Origin: Straminergon stramineum
Taxonomy: Eukaryota > Streptophyta > Bryopsida > Hypnales > Calliergonaceae
DNA: 64,000 nucleotides
Direction: 5' to 3'
Assembly: GCA_963920665.1 (NCBI GenBank)
Contig: OY987269.1
Location: 3,908,501 to 3,972,500, forward strand
The notes below the pieces were generated by a model. It saw nothing but the letters and a program-made list of their open reading frames with translations. It made no database searches and had not been told where the DNA came from. Both the position numbers and the translations under genes were made by a program. How positions within the stretch are numbered: position 1 is the first letter of the stretch; each line of letters starts with the position of its first letter. This document shows, piece by piece, positions 37,011 to 48,286 of this stretch.

Positions 37011-37328
37011 TCATTTAGGCATAGTAGAATAACATTTTTCAAAGAAAAATTGAATTGAGAAAAGTTGGTAAATCAAGATAAACTTCATCTCAAAAAATTT
37101 GTTTGATATTTCAAGCCTCTAATCAAAAGTTATGGACAAAATTTGGAGTGGATGTTTGAAAATGTCATAGAAAATCTCTTTTACAACCCCCCTCTAAAAT
37201 TTGTCCATAACTTTTGATTGGTGGCTTGGAATATCAGATGGATTTTTGGAAATGAATTTTAAATAGATTTAACAACTTTTCTTGGTTCAAAGTTTTTTGA
37301 AAAATGTTATTTTGCTATGCCTAAATGA
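37011..37328. mobile_element. Foldback element with ~150 bp arms, 318 bp
   Basis: The left end TCATTTAGGCATAGTAGAAT is the inverted complement of the right end, and the arms stay complementary almost to the centre (TAATCAAAAGTTATGGACAA versus its inverse). A truncated relative of the left arm lies at about 38333-38455. There is no coding sequence and no certain target duplication. Confidence 0.72.
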
Positions 37329-38570
37329 AGTTTGAAATTTTATTTCAACCACAATTCTTGCTTTTGAATTAACCATGAGTAGTTCAATTCTTACTAATTC
37401 TAATTTATACTATCCCATATGGATTGTTTTAACTACTCCGACTCCATTTGTATATAAAGAGATTGTTTACACACTTTTAATTAAAAAGAATTGGAGATTT
37501 CTAGAGCAAGTGATGTAGTTCATAACATTCTCTTTAGTAGTATTATGTAATCACCTATTTTGCCTTGCATTCAAAGAAAGTGTTTTGGTGCACAAGAATC
37601 TATAGAATTGGAAGATTGTTACTTTTGTGACAACAATCTGCAATGTTAAATAGCAATGAATAGTTCAAAAGTTCTCTCCAGTTAACATCGCTTGTAAACC
37701 CTTGTCGTAGCCATATAGGTTCGGCAGTTATAAAGGAGTTATGATCAAGTATACACAAGAAAAGTCATATATCATCGTAGCAAAAAATACTTACTAAGTC
37801 CAGGTGCAAATGTATCATACCCTTGCTAAGTTCAAGGTAGATGACTTCTATCATTCCCCATTATATGATGTCATTAAATTACTGTACTTTGATAGTAAGT
37901 TTGGCACCTTGTTGCCAAATATTCAGTTTAATTACAATATTTAAAATATAATTTTCAAAAAAATTGGCATAGAATTCAAAAAAATAAAAAAAATATTTGG
38001 TAACGAATTAACCTACAATATCTACATTCCACACAAATGGACATTTTGGGATCCATCTAATTAAGCATGTTGTTGTTCACTTAACCTAGATTTCCTATCC
38101 TAATATACGGCTATTCACTTCATGCATGAGACTCTTACAGAGCTTAAAAAGCCATTTTAATGTGTGTAGAGAAATTAGAATTCACGTTTTTTAATTATAC
38201 AAGTGGTGTAGTACTATTGTAGTAGTAGGTAAAACAACCCATGTGGGATATGTAAATTAGGATTACTAATAACTTAACTGCTCATAGTCAAGTCGAAAGC
38301 AAGAATTGTCTTCAAGGTACTAGTCCAAACCTCATTTAGGCATAGTAGAATAAAAAATTTCAAAAATCTTTGAACTAAGTTCATGTGGATTTTCAAACTG
38401 ACTTTTATCTCCAAAAAAATGTTTGATATTTTCAAAATTGAAAGAAAATCCCTAAGTCATATACTATGGCAAATATGAAAATTTGATGAGAGTTTAAAAT
38501 TTAGTTGGATTGAAGTGTTGGAAAAAAGGGGTAAATTTTTACCACCATCCAATTTCCTACATGATTGATT
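37329..38570. other. Intergenic, no gene seen
   Basis: AT-rich. 38333-38455 is a half copy of the foldback element at 37011-37328. Nothing else is recognisable. Confidence 0.4.
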
Positions 38571-38742
38571 CACTAGTAGAAAACTATGTTGCGGTGAACA
38601 AAATCCAGGTGACATTTTTGTTCACCCCAACACAATTTTCCGAAAACTGCATTGCAATGAACGTAGTTTTCAGAAAATTGTATTACGGTGAATAAAAATG
38701 TCACTTGGATTTTGTTCACTACGACATAATTTTCTTCTAGTG
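38571..38742. mobile_element. CACTA-type hairpin MITE, 172 bp
   Basis: Begins CACTAGTAGAAAACTATGTT and ends CTTCTAGTG, with nearly the whole element self-complementary (GTGAACAAAATCC paired with GGATTTTGTTCAC). It is flanked by the 3-bp direct repeat ATT (38568-38570 and 38743-38745). CACTA ends plus a 3-bp duplication are diagnostic of the CACTA/EnSpm superfamily. It has no internal gene and contains a chance 61-aa frame only. Confidence 0.88.
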
Positions 38743-39524
38743 ATTGGTGGATTATATCTTAAATACTAAAAATTTATAATTTACCCAAGTTATAGGATTA
38801 TAGTTTTCAAATTGATTAGATGTTATAAGGGGGAAGGGCATGTATTGAAACCCTATATGGAAGGTGGGATCTTTTGGTTCCTTGCTCATCCCTTGAAGTT
38901 TATATTTTTAACCATGGGAGAAATTTATCCTCATGTGTGTTAAATTTTAAACTCCTCTTAAATTCATGAGGTACAATTTATTTCCCAACTTTTCATCACC
39001 CTTGATGTGAATAAAAAATTAGTTTTAGCAAAAGATTGAGATCGGGGTCTTGAACATTTAGTAAGAGAGAACCCCATTCTAACGTGGAAATTTTACTGCA
39101 ATAGAATACCTAAAGGTGGTCACAAGGTCCATGGGCAAAATTGGGAATGTAAAAAGAAATGTTGTATGAGGGTGGAGTAGAATCAGAGAAACATTTAGTA
39201 ACACTATTTGCCCAAATATTTTAGTAGCCTTATCTTAACCCTTGAAGGGACTGAAAATCCTTTGTGGATGTATAGTATATTATGAATTTGTTGGTATTTG
39301 ATCAGAAAAACATTGACTAAATACTTTTCAATACAAAATAAAATAATTAATGATTATGAGAGTACGTAGATAAGAATGTATCACAGTTCATATATTACAC
39401 TAGAATTGAAGAGTTATAAGTCTAAATCAGGGTCGTATAAAAGAACCCCAAGGGCCTTTTAAGGGTCAAGTTATGGATAGAAGCTAAGATATGGGCTTGT
39501 TGTTGTTGGATACATTCTCCCAAA
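38743..39524. other. Intergenic, possible small TTAA element at 39239-39465
   Basis: At 39235 TTAA is followed by CCCTTGAAGGGACTGAAAAT; at 39445-39465 the sequence CCCCAAGGGCCTTTTAAGGG ends before TCAA. This could be a diverged 227 bp TTAA element, but the two ends pair poorly. No gene is seen. Confidence 0.35.
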
Positions 39525-39728
39525 CACTAGAAGAAAACATTGTTGGTTTCAACAAAATCTAGGTGATGCAAACTGGATTTTTTTGCCAAAAATGCAATTT
39601 CTGCGTTGGTCTAAACGCGGTTTTTAAAAAACCGCGTTTAGACCAACGCAGAAATTGCGTTTTTTGGCAAAAAAATCCAGTTTGCATCACCTAGATTTTG
39701 TTGAAACCAACAATGTTTTCTTCTAGTG
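39525..39728. mobile_element. CACTA-type hairpin MITE, 204 bp, near-perfect palindrome
   Basis: Two arms of about 102 bp match with one mismatch and a single-base slip. It begins CACTAGAAGAAAACATTGTT and ends TTTTCTTCTAGTG, with AAA on both sides (39522-39524, 39729-39731) as a 3-bp target duplication. The centre is CGCGGTTTTTAAAAAACCGCG. The near identity of the arms implies recent insertion or repair. If transcribed, the RNA would be a long hairpin. Confidence 0.9.
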
Positions 39729-39829
39729 AAAAGTGACTAAATTCTCCTTAACATAATTATGGGATTCTCATTCTCTATCTTTCACTTCCAAATTGAGTTG
39801 CACTTGGTTGGTTTTTGGTTGGATTTAAC

Positions 39830-40467
39830 TCCAAAATGCCCAAGGCACCAAAATTTAGTGTTTGCAAAACTTTGAAGGTAAATAAAATCTAACAAAGTTG
39901 CTATTGTTAGTTGTTTGTATTTTTGAAGTCTAGTTTAAGCATCAAAAAACAGATCTTGAAAAATGATTGATTATGATTTTTCTCAAATCAAGATTTTGTG
40001 CAAGGGTGCCCATTGCAATCTTGACTTTCCGTAGTGTTAAGGGCTCTTGGAAATGAGCCTCAAATATACTAGATCTTGGAGGATAAAGCACATTAAAAAT
40101 TCATTTAAAAAAAATTGTAGAGTAGATTTTGAGAAACCATAAATTGATTGGGGTTATGCATGTTAGGCCCTTTAACTTCAAAATTTTTTTGGTGACCAAC
40201 TTTTTAGATTTGACATATGCAAAGAAGATCGAAAGACTTTAAGTCATTTTTGCAATTTTAACACCCTCATGATCAAACATTCTAATCTTTCTATCCATAA
40301 GTGATATTGTTGTACTATCTTTTCCTAGGTGATCTCTAACATATCTAATTCAAATTTGTACAATTCCATTTCAAAAAAGATTGATAAAGCTTATCATAAT
40401 GTTGGGCTTTTTATTCAATTTAGAGCAAATTCCTAGAAGCTCAAAAAAGGCCTTGGGCATTTATGGG
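39830..40467 (+). mobile_element. TTAA-flanked MITE, family 1, copy C
   Basis: 638 bp, starting CTCCAAAATGCCCAAGGCAC and ending GGCCTTGGGCATTTATGGG, flanked by TTAA (39826-39829 and 40468-40471). Same orientation as copies A and B but more diverged. It lies 100 bp from the CACTA hairpin at 39525. Confidence 0.82.
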
Positions 40468-40471
40468 TTAA

Positions 40472-41573
40472 TTTATGATGTTAGACGATTTAGTGGAGAA
40501 GATTCACAATTATGATGGGCCGGGAGGATTGCAAAGGCTATTGAAGAGATGAAAACTATTACTTTACAAATTTCGATGGAGAATGCTAAATCCTCCATTT
40601 GGAGGTGGGCCTCGCTAAAGTGGAGCGTGGGTTAGACAACAACGCAGGGGCTTGTTGCTTCTACCTCCTAAATATTGTTTTAGAAGGTTTGAGAAAACAA
40701 TGTTATGAGCATAGTCTACCAAAATTTTCTTTGAAAAGCAAGAAAATGCAATGAAATTTTTTAAGTAGAAGTGCACATAAGTGCTCCAAAAGAAAATTCA
40801 TACTACTTATAGAATTTTGTTCATACCACTTATTGAATTCAACATCTATCTCATTTTGCTTCAAAAGCCATATATTATTTGCATTTTGAATTGAGAAGAC
40901 AAATTCTTTATATACACTCATATGCAATGATAGGAGGTAAAACAATCCATGTGAGATATGTCGGATAAAAGAAGGCATCCAACTCCCAACCTATTGCCCT
41001 AAATCCTAGAAACTGCTACCTAAAATCCTATATTCGCCGTCGTGTGTATTCTATGTAGGACCTAAAGAACAATAAAATTGTAATGCAATTTCATTAGGAT
41101 TGTAGTCCTATGCTCAACTACACACAAGCTTGGTTTGGGGCTGTTGTCTAGCCCATGTGCCACGTCTTCTAGGCCCACCTTCGAATCAAGGATTTAACGT
41201 CATGTATCTTCATTGAAGAGGGCTATCAAACAAACCCACTTCCTAAGGCAATAAAGTAGAACAACCCATTGTGATTAGAAGACCCCATAGTGGACACCTA
41301 GGGAATGACCCCATTATGGATTTTTCCAACCCCATCATGGGTTTTATTAGTAAATGAGATTTGGGCCACAATCAATGTCTTACCTAATAGTAATGGAGTC
41401 ATTAGTGACTTTGTTAGGAACTTCTAACTTTTTAGTGTAATTTCATTGTAGGAAGGGACTTTTTTAGGCCTTTCACATCACAAATTATTGTAACTGCTTT
41501 AGGTGTATAAGATGAGCATGATGGATACATATTTTTTTGATTTTGGGGTAGTCTATAGACTTTTGGGGCCATG
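40472..41573. other. Intergenic, no gene seen
   Basis: AT-rich, with an unrecognised 91-aa frame (40703-40978, minus) lacking any domain. Near 40487 the string ACGATTTAGTGGAGAAGATTCACAA matches a segment of the last exon of the riboflavin kinase gene (about 58060-58085, opposite strand); see findings. Confidence 0.4.
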
Positions 41574-41788
41574 TACTACAAGAACCCCATGTTTTATGTG
41601 ACATGCCTCAATTTTTTGTGACGGATTTTTTTGGATGTCCAATGCAACAAACCCATGTTTTTATGTCGTGAAAAATGCCAATGTAATGTTTTTTTGACAT
41701 AAAAACATGGATTTATTGCATTGGACATCCAAAAAAATCTGTCACAAAAATTGAGGCACGTCACATAAAATGCAGGTTTCTTATAGTG
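41574..41788. mobile_element. CACTA-type hairpin MITE, 215 bp
   Basis: Left end TACTACAAGAACCCCATGTT, right end reverse complement CACTATAAGAAACCTGCATT, with long inverted arms (GGATTTTTTTGGATGTCCAA recurs inverted). Flanked by ATG on both sides (41571-41573, 41789-41791). The first base of the left CACTA has changed to T. CACTACAAGAA is the usual end of plant CACTA elements. Confidence 0.87.
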
Positions 41789-44759
41789 ATGATGGGTTGA
41801 ACACTTCAAAAGTTTATAGCAAATTCATACTTTGTCAAAAAATATAATTTTGAATGCTCTCACTATTTCTCACACTTGTCTTTGTGTGGGGAAAAAATTA
41901 AAATATTCAACAATGGCATAAGCACAAACTCCTAATTCTGGGTGAATACTCAATTGAGTGGACCAAAATCAATGTCACAAAGTCATTTTGAGGGACCTCT
42001 TTTAATTGCAAGAACTATTGTGTATAATAAAAAATATGTTTTTTAACAAAGAATTCATACACTTTATTCTATATATGGTTGCTTAAGCAATCATGTAATT
42101 AATGTTTAAAAAATCATTCACATTAAGTATAGGGGGAGTGGGGGACTTTTGTATGGATTATTATGGTATGTCACAGTGCCAACACTATGTATTTAAGCTT
42201 GTTTATTGTGTACATAAAATTTTGCAAGAAAAAAAAGGGACTCTATAGTACATAGATATGATAATAAGTGTTCCAAATTGAGAATTTACATATCATTGAT
42301 GTATTGAAATTGTGAGTTAGGGACTTTTTTATAGTCTGAAATGGTATATATATTTTTAAATGTCCCTACCGAAGCCTTAATATATTATTTCTTGAATTTT
42401 TTTTAGCTAATCCTTTTGGTATGGAATCTTCTAGATGGGTGTGTATTTCAATTGATCATTATACAAGAATATGGGATCATTCTAGACTATAGTTATTTGG
42501 AATTCAATCACATGCAAGAGCACTCAAATTGTAAATTGAAATTCCAACTAAGATTTATGGCCTATGACTTTGCATACTTTACCCATGTTCATTTAATTCA
42601 AATATATACATCCTCCCACCTTTTTAGGGTACCAAAAGCATGTGGAATGGCTACTTGCCTATGGACTTCTATGGAGTCACCAAGTGCCACTTTTGGTCTA
42701 CTCAACCATGCAAACACCCTTCTGATTACAATGGGTTGTTTTACCTTAGTATAAAAAGTTCATGGTCACTTACTCATACATCTATTATTGCGGTCCTTTT
42801 GACAACCACCTTCATATATAGAGTCAATCAACCTAGTTCAATTAGTTACCTAATTCCACCATCTACAATACAGGGGTTTTTTTTCATTTTTTATGAAGTG
42901 CCAAAGTGGCGATATTAAATGTTATAGTAGTGCTCCAAATTACAACATTCATCCATATACTAGATGTATAATATGGTTTTCATCCACAATTTGGGGATTT
43001 CATCTAAGATTTTTTTTAAATTCAAAGTTGTTTGGTGATTTCATCCAAGTTTTTTGACATTTTTTTTGGCATTTTTTAGCCCAATTATTTTTTCTGGTAC
43101 AATCTGGCACCAAAGAGCCAAAAAACCCCTACTATAGTACCCTTCCAATTGCACCAATGTTCCCACCTATTTCCATAGAGTGTAGATTGTGGAAGTTATA
43201 AATTTTGGGAAAGTAATTGGGTGCCTTTGTCAGAGAATTACTTTGAGTTTACACCAAGTTAAGGACAACTTAAGATAGAGGAAGATGTGGTTTAATAAAT
43301 GTCAATTTAGGTGAGCTTAACTATGAATAAATACTTGTCATAAAAGTTGTAGTTTTAGCCAATAAAGGAAGTGCTTTTAGAATGTTGAACTTGTGCTTTT
43401 GTAACACTCATCAAATGGAATTATAGTGGTAGGTCACTAATTTTGAACCTTTTTAAGATGGTCATGCCCCCACCTACTAATGGTTTTAGATTTTTGGTTT
43501 GAAAATTCATATCAATTCAAGTTCTTATCAAATTAATACGAATCCACTTGTATTTCAGTCAATTCAACTAATTCTATCTTTGAAAATTATTGGCAACAAA
43601 CAACTCATAGCATAATCTGAGTGGTTATAGGTTGTTTTACCTTAGATGAAACAAGTGTTGTTGTAGTCTCTTAGATTTTCATAGTTATTCACTTCTTTTT
43701 TACTTTTTAACACAAATGAAATGGAATTTGGTGATGACAAATAAAGATCAACTCTCCAAAATGTGTGCATATCCTAGCTATTATGCAATCTAGGGATTGG
43801 TTCAATTTATCACAATGTTGTCACTCAGTTTTGTGAATTGTCGCCACAAGATTTCCTAGGAATATGTATATACACGACATTGATGTCATATGTACCTTTG
43901 GCATGTGAAGGAGGTACACTAGGGACAATAAAATAGTATGTCTTTTCTATAGGCGCATAAATAAATCCTTTCATGTAGATTTACTTAATTTTGAGAATTG
44001 TGAAACACTAATCCAAAAGAACAAAAAAAAAATTATAATAGCAATGGTGAATGAAGGGATGCCTATTTATCAGTAGCAAAAGTTTTTTAAAAATGCATCA
44101 TTCTGTTAATCCCCGAGAATGCGTTCCTTATCTTCTTTTCAGCATGTGATCAATGTGCTTAATTGATTTACAAATGACCCTACTAATTCGGTAAGGAATG
44201 TCATACCAGATGACTGAGTATAGAAGGGCATTGGACCAATTTTTGAAAAAAAGATACGGAGTATTTTGTAGGTGACGCTAATTTTTCTTTCCTCTTCACT
44301 AATCAGTATATGTGCTCTTCCTGTTGGGACAATTCAATTTATTGACTGTTGCAGACCAAAGTCTGCTCCCTACCAAGTTCGACAAAGAGGTCAAGTCCTG
44401 TGCCCAACAGATATGGACACAAACGGAAACAATTTTCTTGCAAACAATCACAATTCATCTTTTTATTTTTATTTGCACTCCAAAGAGAAGCTGCAAATGA
44501 AATAAAAAAAATGTGGAAAAAGGAAAATTGAAGGCAGAAACAACCAGCAATTACCGAGGAGCTTGAATGTACACTGAGCCCCAATTCCTGCGCTCGAAGA
44601 ACTGATCAAGTCTGTGAACACCGAAGTCTCTCTGGGTTTCTTAGGGTTTAACTTAGTGTTAGGGTGGATCCATAAATCCTACTAGAACCAACATCGAGTA
44701 TCTGAATTATGAATATTTTCAGAGGTATATGAAACAGATGAAGTATATCTAAGCATGTT
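41789..44759. other. Intergenic, no gene seen
   Basis: AT-rich. Overlapping frames at 42416-42918 and 44272-44584 have no recognisable domain or conserved motif and look like chance frames. Some phrases recur (GGTTGTTTTACCTTAG near 42733 and 43631). Confidence 0.4.
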
Positions 44760-45240
44760 GTAGAAGTGATTTTTGTTACCAGTCTTAATTGTGACCCTTT
44801 TCAAATCAACCCTTCAAATTCTTGCCTAAAATGTATAACCTCTATTCAAGTAAGTCTAGGGTTGCCTTTGAATACACCTATTTTTAGAACTTTGAAAATT
44901 CATAATTTATTCATGTAGTATCCAAAAAATGTATTCTAAAGAGAATCTAGAATACCTTTTTGACTAACAACAAGAAAGCTACCAACTAAAGTCTGAAGGG
45001 CTTTTTTTCTTCAAAAAACTCTCAAAACTAGTATTTCTAATGCAAAGAGCAAAGAAATTACAAATGGAAGTTTTTTTGCATATTTCACTTAAGGATCTTG
45101 CAAAAGACTAGCATGAGACTATATAGAAGAAATTTTGAAAACATTGATTGTATAGATTGCAAGATAAATCCATTCAAAGTGAAGAAAGCACATTTTTATG
45201 CCACCATAGCAAATTAGCATGAGACTTTGAATCCTCTTAA
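44760..45240 (+). repeat. Old dispersed repeat, left part, interrupted by a TTAA element
   Basis: 44815-44970 matches 61470-61640 in intron 2 of the riboflavin kinase gene (ATTCTTGCCTAAAATGTATA and TAGGGTTGC shared). 45000-45237 matches 35845-36070 and 53560-53815. The homology to 53.5 kb resumes at 45810, after the inserted family 2 element. Confidence 0.6.
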
Positions 45241-45809
45241 CCCCTAAGCGCTCCGATGTCCATTTTCTGGACGATGAATAGATTGGAAATCGAGTTTCTT
45301 CCTCCTAGTTGCTTGGATGAAAGGTGTTTTAATTTGTAGAGATACGTTATGAAGTTGTTGTCCGATCTAAGGGATGGATTTGGTGTTACTAGAGTACATA
45401 TTTTTCTAAAATTACAAATGTGCAAGGAGGTCAAGTGATCAAATTGTATTGACTGTAGTTCAAAACTATATTTGCCAAAATGAGGTCATAGATTTGAAAA
45501 ACAATTTTTTTCTTAAAACCACCATGTCAAGAGAACCTCATTTCAAATCCATTCCAAAAAAATTTATTCAAAAAATGATAATATTCTACTTCTAATCAAA
45601 TTTTGAAAGAATTTTGGAATTTCTCATTCAAAAATTATAAAATGAGATTGATGATAGCATTGGTGAATCTAACCATATAGATGGAATCTACAAATTAAAA
45701 TCTATAACTTTTAATTTGTATACTAGATCCAAAATATGCTTCCAAATAGCACTTTATAACAATTTTTTTCGAATCGTTGATTTTGGGGATGAATATGGAC
45801 GTTTAGGGG
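45241..45809 (-). mobile_element. TTAA-flanked MITE, family 2, copy F, with related empty site
   Basis: 569 bp, starting CCCCTAAGCGCTCCGATGTC and ending ATATGGACGTTTAGGGG, flanked by TTAA (45237-45240, 45810-45813). Inverted relative to copy E. The surrounding repeat is homologous to 53.56-53.95 kb, where the same place reads CTTCTTAACTAAAA with a single TTAA and no insert. This supports insertion at TTAA with duplication of those four bases. Confidence 0.87.
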
Positions 45810-46089
45810 TTAACTTAAAATTTCTACACTAAAAATTTTAAATTCATAAAATAATATTATTACAAAGAATTGAGTTGAGAGTCTAGGAAAAAAATTTTAA
45901 AAATAACAAGATTTTCATTCGATAATCCCTAAAGTCCCTAGAATCTCCTTGAAGGACTCTGGAAGGTTCATTCAAGTATCTATGATCTCAAATTTGGCAA
46001 GATTTTTTGAAACTTTTTTCAAGATAATAAAATTGATTCGCTTTTTGAGAATAGAATTTTTTTTCAATCGGTACCTGAAAGCAAAAGTT

Positions 46090-47260
46090 ATGCCACAATG
46101 TTGCGAGTTGTTCCTGACACTAGTCGGTTGGTAAATTGTCTGAGATGGGGTAACTTATCTCTCTTTTGAGGATTGTGATCAGTCGACGGTGATTCACGAT
46201 CCACAAATCTGCACTTCTAAGCTCATCAAGCTCAAACTGTCAAAAAATCTCGTAATCTGTCTTCCTCCTTGTCCTGAACTCCGGCGTCTTGACACCGAGT
46301 ATGGTCACGACGTAAAAGAGTTTTCCCGGGACGTCTTCAAAATTGATACCGTATGACGAAATTGGAAGTCATCATCTCGCAAATCTACTACAGAAATTTT
46401 CATCAAGTAGTCGTTGTTTTTGAAGAATCCTGATGGTTCTGAGCTGAAGTTGGAGCGCTTGAAGACACAAGAGATATGAAGGGACCACGGGTCACTTGCC
46501 TGTTTTGTTTCGTGATGGGGTCTCACAAAAAAATGTTTTGAAGAATTTGATTCACAGTCAACCACTAGTTCCACTCAACAAAAATGAGTTCTGGTCAATT
46601 CTCTCTGGAGGGTGGGAAATAGTTATATAGTTACTTATGATTAGCCAATCTTGAAGTAATTATAGTTTATTGTCCATAGAGTACTGCGATGAGAGCGTGG
46701 GAAACTTCTCAAGAGGATTGCACAAAACTTTTCGTTTGCAAGTAATCAGCTTCTCTGCTGCTGGCTTGCAAGCCACTGAGATGAGATTTAAGTCTGGCAT
46801 CTCAGACCGAAAGCCCAACTGGAGTTTGTTGCTCGCATATTATTAAATATAAGTATCAATATTACGATGAGTCTTTTGAAATTGGTTTTGTGCAATTCCA
46901 ACCTCGTTTGTTTCCTGAAAATTTGGGTTTGTTTACATCGTAGTTCAAGGTTGAAAATGCTCTCAAGGATCGAAACTTCGAGAATTTGTGCAGAGCGTTG
47001 GCATTGTTTTTAATCAGAATTTGGCGCTCAGAGATGCCACAGTAAGGTTTCAAACAGTGAAAAGATGGCACGAAATTTTGCAAGCTGAAAACAATGTGAC
47101 ACCCCTAAAAATTATTATCAGCACCAGAGCTCAAAAATTATGGATTCATATGATGGGTCGATCGATAGGAGCACATTCTCCTGACCAAGTCATTCTCTGG
47201 AAAACCTCACGGTATACCAAGTTAGAGGAATTAATTGAATTACAATGCGTGAACGCATAA
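46090..47260. pseudogene. GC-richer block with broken protein-like frames, unrecognised
   Basis: This stretch stands out from its AT-rich flanks. On the minus strand one frame (46574 to 46305, 89 codons) and a second frame just downstream (about 46345 to 46145, with one internal TGA) read like continuous protein sequence, for example FRTRRKTDYEIF before the stop and ELDELRSADLWIVNHRR after it. On the plus strand 46863-47040 has a similar quality (DESFEIGFVQFQPRLFPENL, then a stop). I do not recognise a family. It may be a decayed gene or an unrecognised multi-exon gene. Confidence 0.3.
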
Positions 47261-47608
47261 ACACGACCGTTGCACCATACAAATTATACGGAGTATCTTC
47301 TTACTACACTTTTTTCATGAGAATACACAAGAGGTGCTGGGAATCATTCTGAATTAATTAATTGAATAAATGATTAAATGTTGTCCAACTTAACAATGGC
47401 TAAGTCACTAATGTCAACATTTGTGTCCTGTGATAGACCAGCGGCCCACTAAAACCACAAAATGAAGCTACTCTGGAACTCGTGAGAAGTCTTCCGACCC
47501 CCGTCTAGGCTCTTATCCCCCTATACATGTTGACAGTGAATGACAAAACATGAATGATGCCTCTACATCTTCACATTCAATTCAACTGGATGAGCTCAAT
47601 AAACAAAT

Positions 47609-48286
47609 TTATACTCGGAACATCTTCTGGATACTGTCCACCGTCTCCTCGTCGATCTTGAATGCCTTCTCCAACACCTCGTCCTTGATGTCCGGAGTGA
47701 ACAACGCCGGTGCCATGGTTGTCCTCCCTGGGTTTTGACTGCTGAACGCTGCAAACGCCAACGCCTCGCCGTTGCCGATGTTGAGCTGAAAGTGCACCAG
47801 TCCCTTGGGAAACACAATCATCTCGCCTTTCCTGAGGACAGTGGCGAACAAAGTGTTGTTGGTGCTCACGAAGCCCACGTACAGCTGGCCCTGGAGCACC
47901 ATCAGAATCTCAGATGCCCTGGGGTGGCTGTGTGGAGTGTTGATGCCGCCCTTGGCAAAGTCTACTCGCCCAACTGAGATCCCGAGAGTGTTCAATCCCG
48001 GGAACTCCGCTACCATGGCCCCCGTCACCTTGGCCTCGTCGGTGTTGTTGGTGTCTCCGGCTTTCAGCAAGACCGCGGACTTGAAGTCGTTTACGGTGAC
48101 GTTGTTGGCGGGCTTGCACGGCAATCCATTGATGGTGAGTCCGCTGTGAAGGTCGGCGACGCAGAAGTCCTGCAAGGGATCGGAGTCGGTGGCCATGGTC
48201 AGCATGGGCATAATAAGAGCCATGCTCACCACCACGACCACTCCCGTCCACAAGTTGTTGCTGCTGCGGAGCTTCATGATGCCCAT
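47609..48286 (-). CDS. Germin-like protein (cupin, secreted)
   Basis: Intronless, 225 aa, full length for the family. An N-terminal hydrophobic segment (residues 13-32) is a likely signal peptide, followed by the germin start SDPLQDFCVADL with the disulfide pair C42 and C57 (NGLPC). Cupin box 1 supplies metal ligands H119, H121 and E126 (PHSHPRASEILMVLQG); box 2 supplies H165 (KGEMIVFPKGLVHFQLNIG). Possible N-glycosylation sites are N62, N80 and N143. Germins are apoplastic manganese-binding hexamers with oxalate oxidase or superoxide dismutase activity; which applies cannot be told from sequence. The first ATG is taken; a second in-frame Met is at residue 4. Its GC-rich coding sequence contrasts with the AT-rich flanks. 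Long overlapping frames on the other strand are shadows. Confidence 0.95.
   Translation of the reverse strand: MGIMKLRSSNNLWTGVVVVVSMALIMPMLTMATDSDPLQDFCVADLHSGLTINGLPCKPANNVTVNDFKSAVLLKAGDTNNTDEAKVTGAMVAEFPGLNTLGISVGRVDFAKGGINTPHSHPRASEILMVLQGQLYVGFVSTNNTLFATVLRKGEMIVFPKGLVHFQLNIGNGEALAFAAFSSQNPGRTTMAPALFTPDIKDEVLEKAFKIDEETVDSIQKMFRV

Noticed and set aside
42416..42918. Two overlapping frames of 92-112 aa in the desert
   Set aside because: AT-rich chance frames with no conserved motif; checked for transposase signatures and found none.
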